From Microcystis sp. T1-4 (GTDB lineage: Bacteria > Cyanobacteriota > Cyanobacteriia > Cyanobacteriales > Microcystaceae): a stretch of DNA of 5,149 bases. The DNA lies in assembly GCF_000297435.1 (NCBI RefSeq), contig NZ_CAIP01000064.1, positions 1-5,149 of the forward strand. The letters are read 5' to 3'. Both the position numbers and the translations under genes were made by a program. Of the stretch, positions 5,105 through 5,149 are shown one piece after another (the stretch's first letter is position 1; every line of letters starts with the position of its first letter). The notes under the pieces are model-generated. The model was not told the origin of the DNA. It made no database searches and saw nothing but the letters and a program-made list of their open reading frames with translations.

Positions 5105-5129
5105 AGTTGTTAATTTGGTTATTAGTTGT

Positions 5130-5149
5130 ACTGATAACTGATAACTGAT
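5130..5149. repeat. STRR-like heptamer array upstream of the flavodiiron gene, partial
   Basis: The reverse complement reads as CAGTTAT heptamers (two full copies with partial ends) and continues past the window edge. It is the same heptamer family as the array at 1829-1883. It begins 26 bp upstream of the flavodiiron ATG. The 25 bp between (5105-5129) show no clear promoter or Shine-Dalgarno. Confidence 0.75.

Overview
The window looks like chromosome from a bloom-forming cyanobacterium, most probably Microcystis or a close relative. The pointers are HIP1 octamers (GCGATCGC at 2246 and 3452), a three-domain flavodiiron protein of the cyanobacterial/plastid type, a DUF1995-type protein, heptameric STRR-like repeats, small palindromic mobile elements, and IS and restriction-modification debris. 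The genus is inferred from overall character; no marker gene is present. Every gene recognised is on the minus strand.

Positions 1-1080 are a gene graveyard. They hold an open reading frame running off the left edge, an IS1-family transposase cut off at both ends, a 217-bp MITE-like element (337-553) with 17-bp terminal inverted repeats, and the N-terminal fragment of a type IIG (Eco57I-like) restriction enzyme that stops inside the MITE. The fragment keeps its promoter, ribosome binding site and D...E-x-K nuclease motif. The MITE is flanked by two different broken genes, so it marks a rearrangement junction and not a simple insertion.

Positions 1040-2182 carry a DUF1995 gene with a strong intrinsic terminator 8 bp after its stop. 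An array of heptamer repeats ends 2 bp upstream of its start codon. The 356-bp gap behind it holds a second palindromic element whose 79-bp core matches the one in the first MITE at 76 of 79 positions, in opposite orientation.

Positions 2183-3237 are a two-gene unit: a proline-rich lipoprotein with a small C-terminal domain reminiscent of PilP/GspC, followed 5 bp later by a 90-residue protein of unknown function whose ribosome binding site lies in the last codons of the lipoprotein gene. Positions 3359-5104 encode a flavodiiron protein of the Flv1/Flv2 subgroup, in which several diiron ligands are replaced. It would normally act with an Flv3-like partner (not in the window) to pass electrons from the photosynthetic chain to oxygen. 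The window closes in another heptamer repeat upstream of that gene.

No complete new defence or mobile system was found. The best leads are the chimeric MITE junction, the expressed-looking nuclease fragment, the conserved palindromic core, and the PilP-like lipoprotein with its unknown partner.
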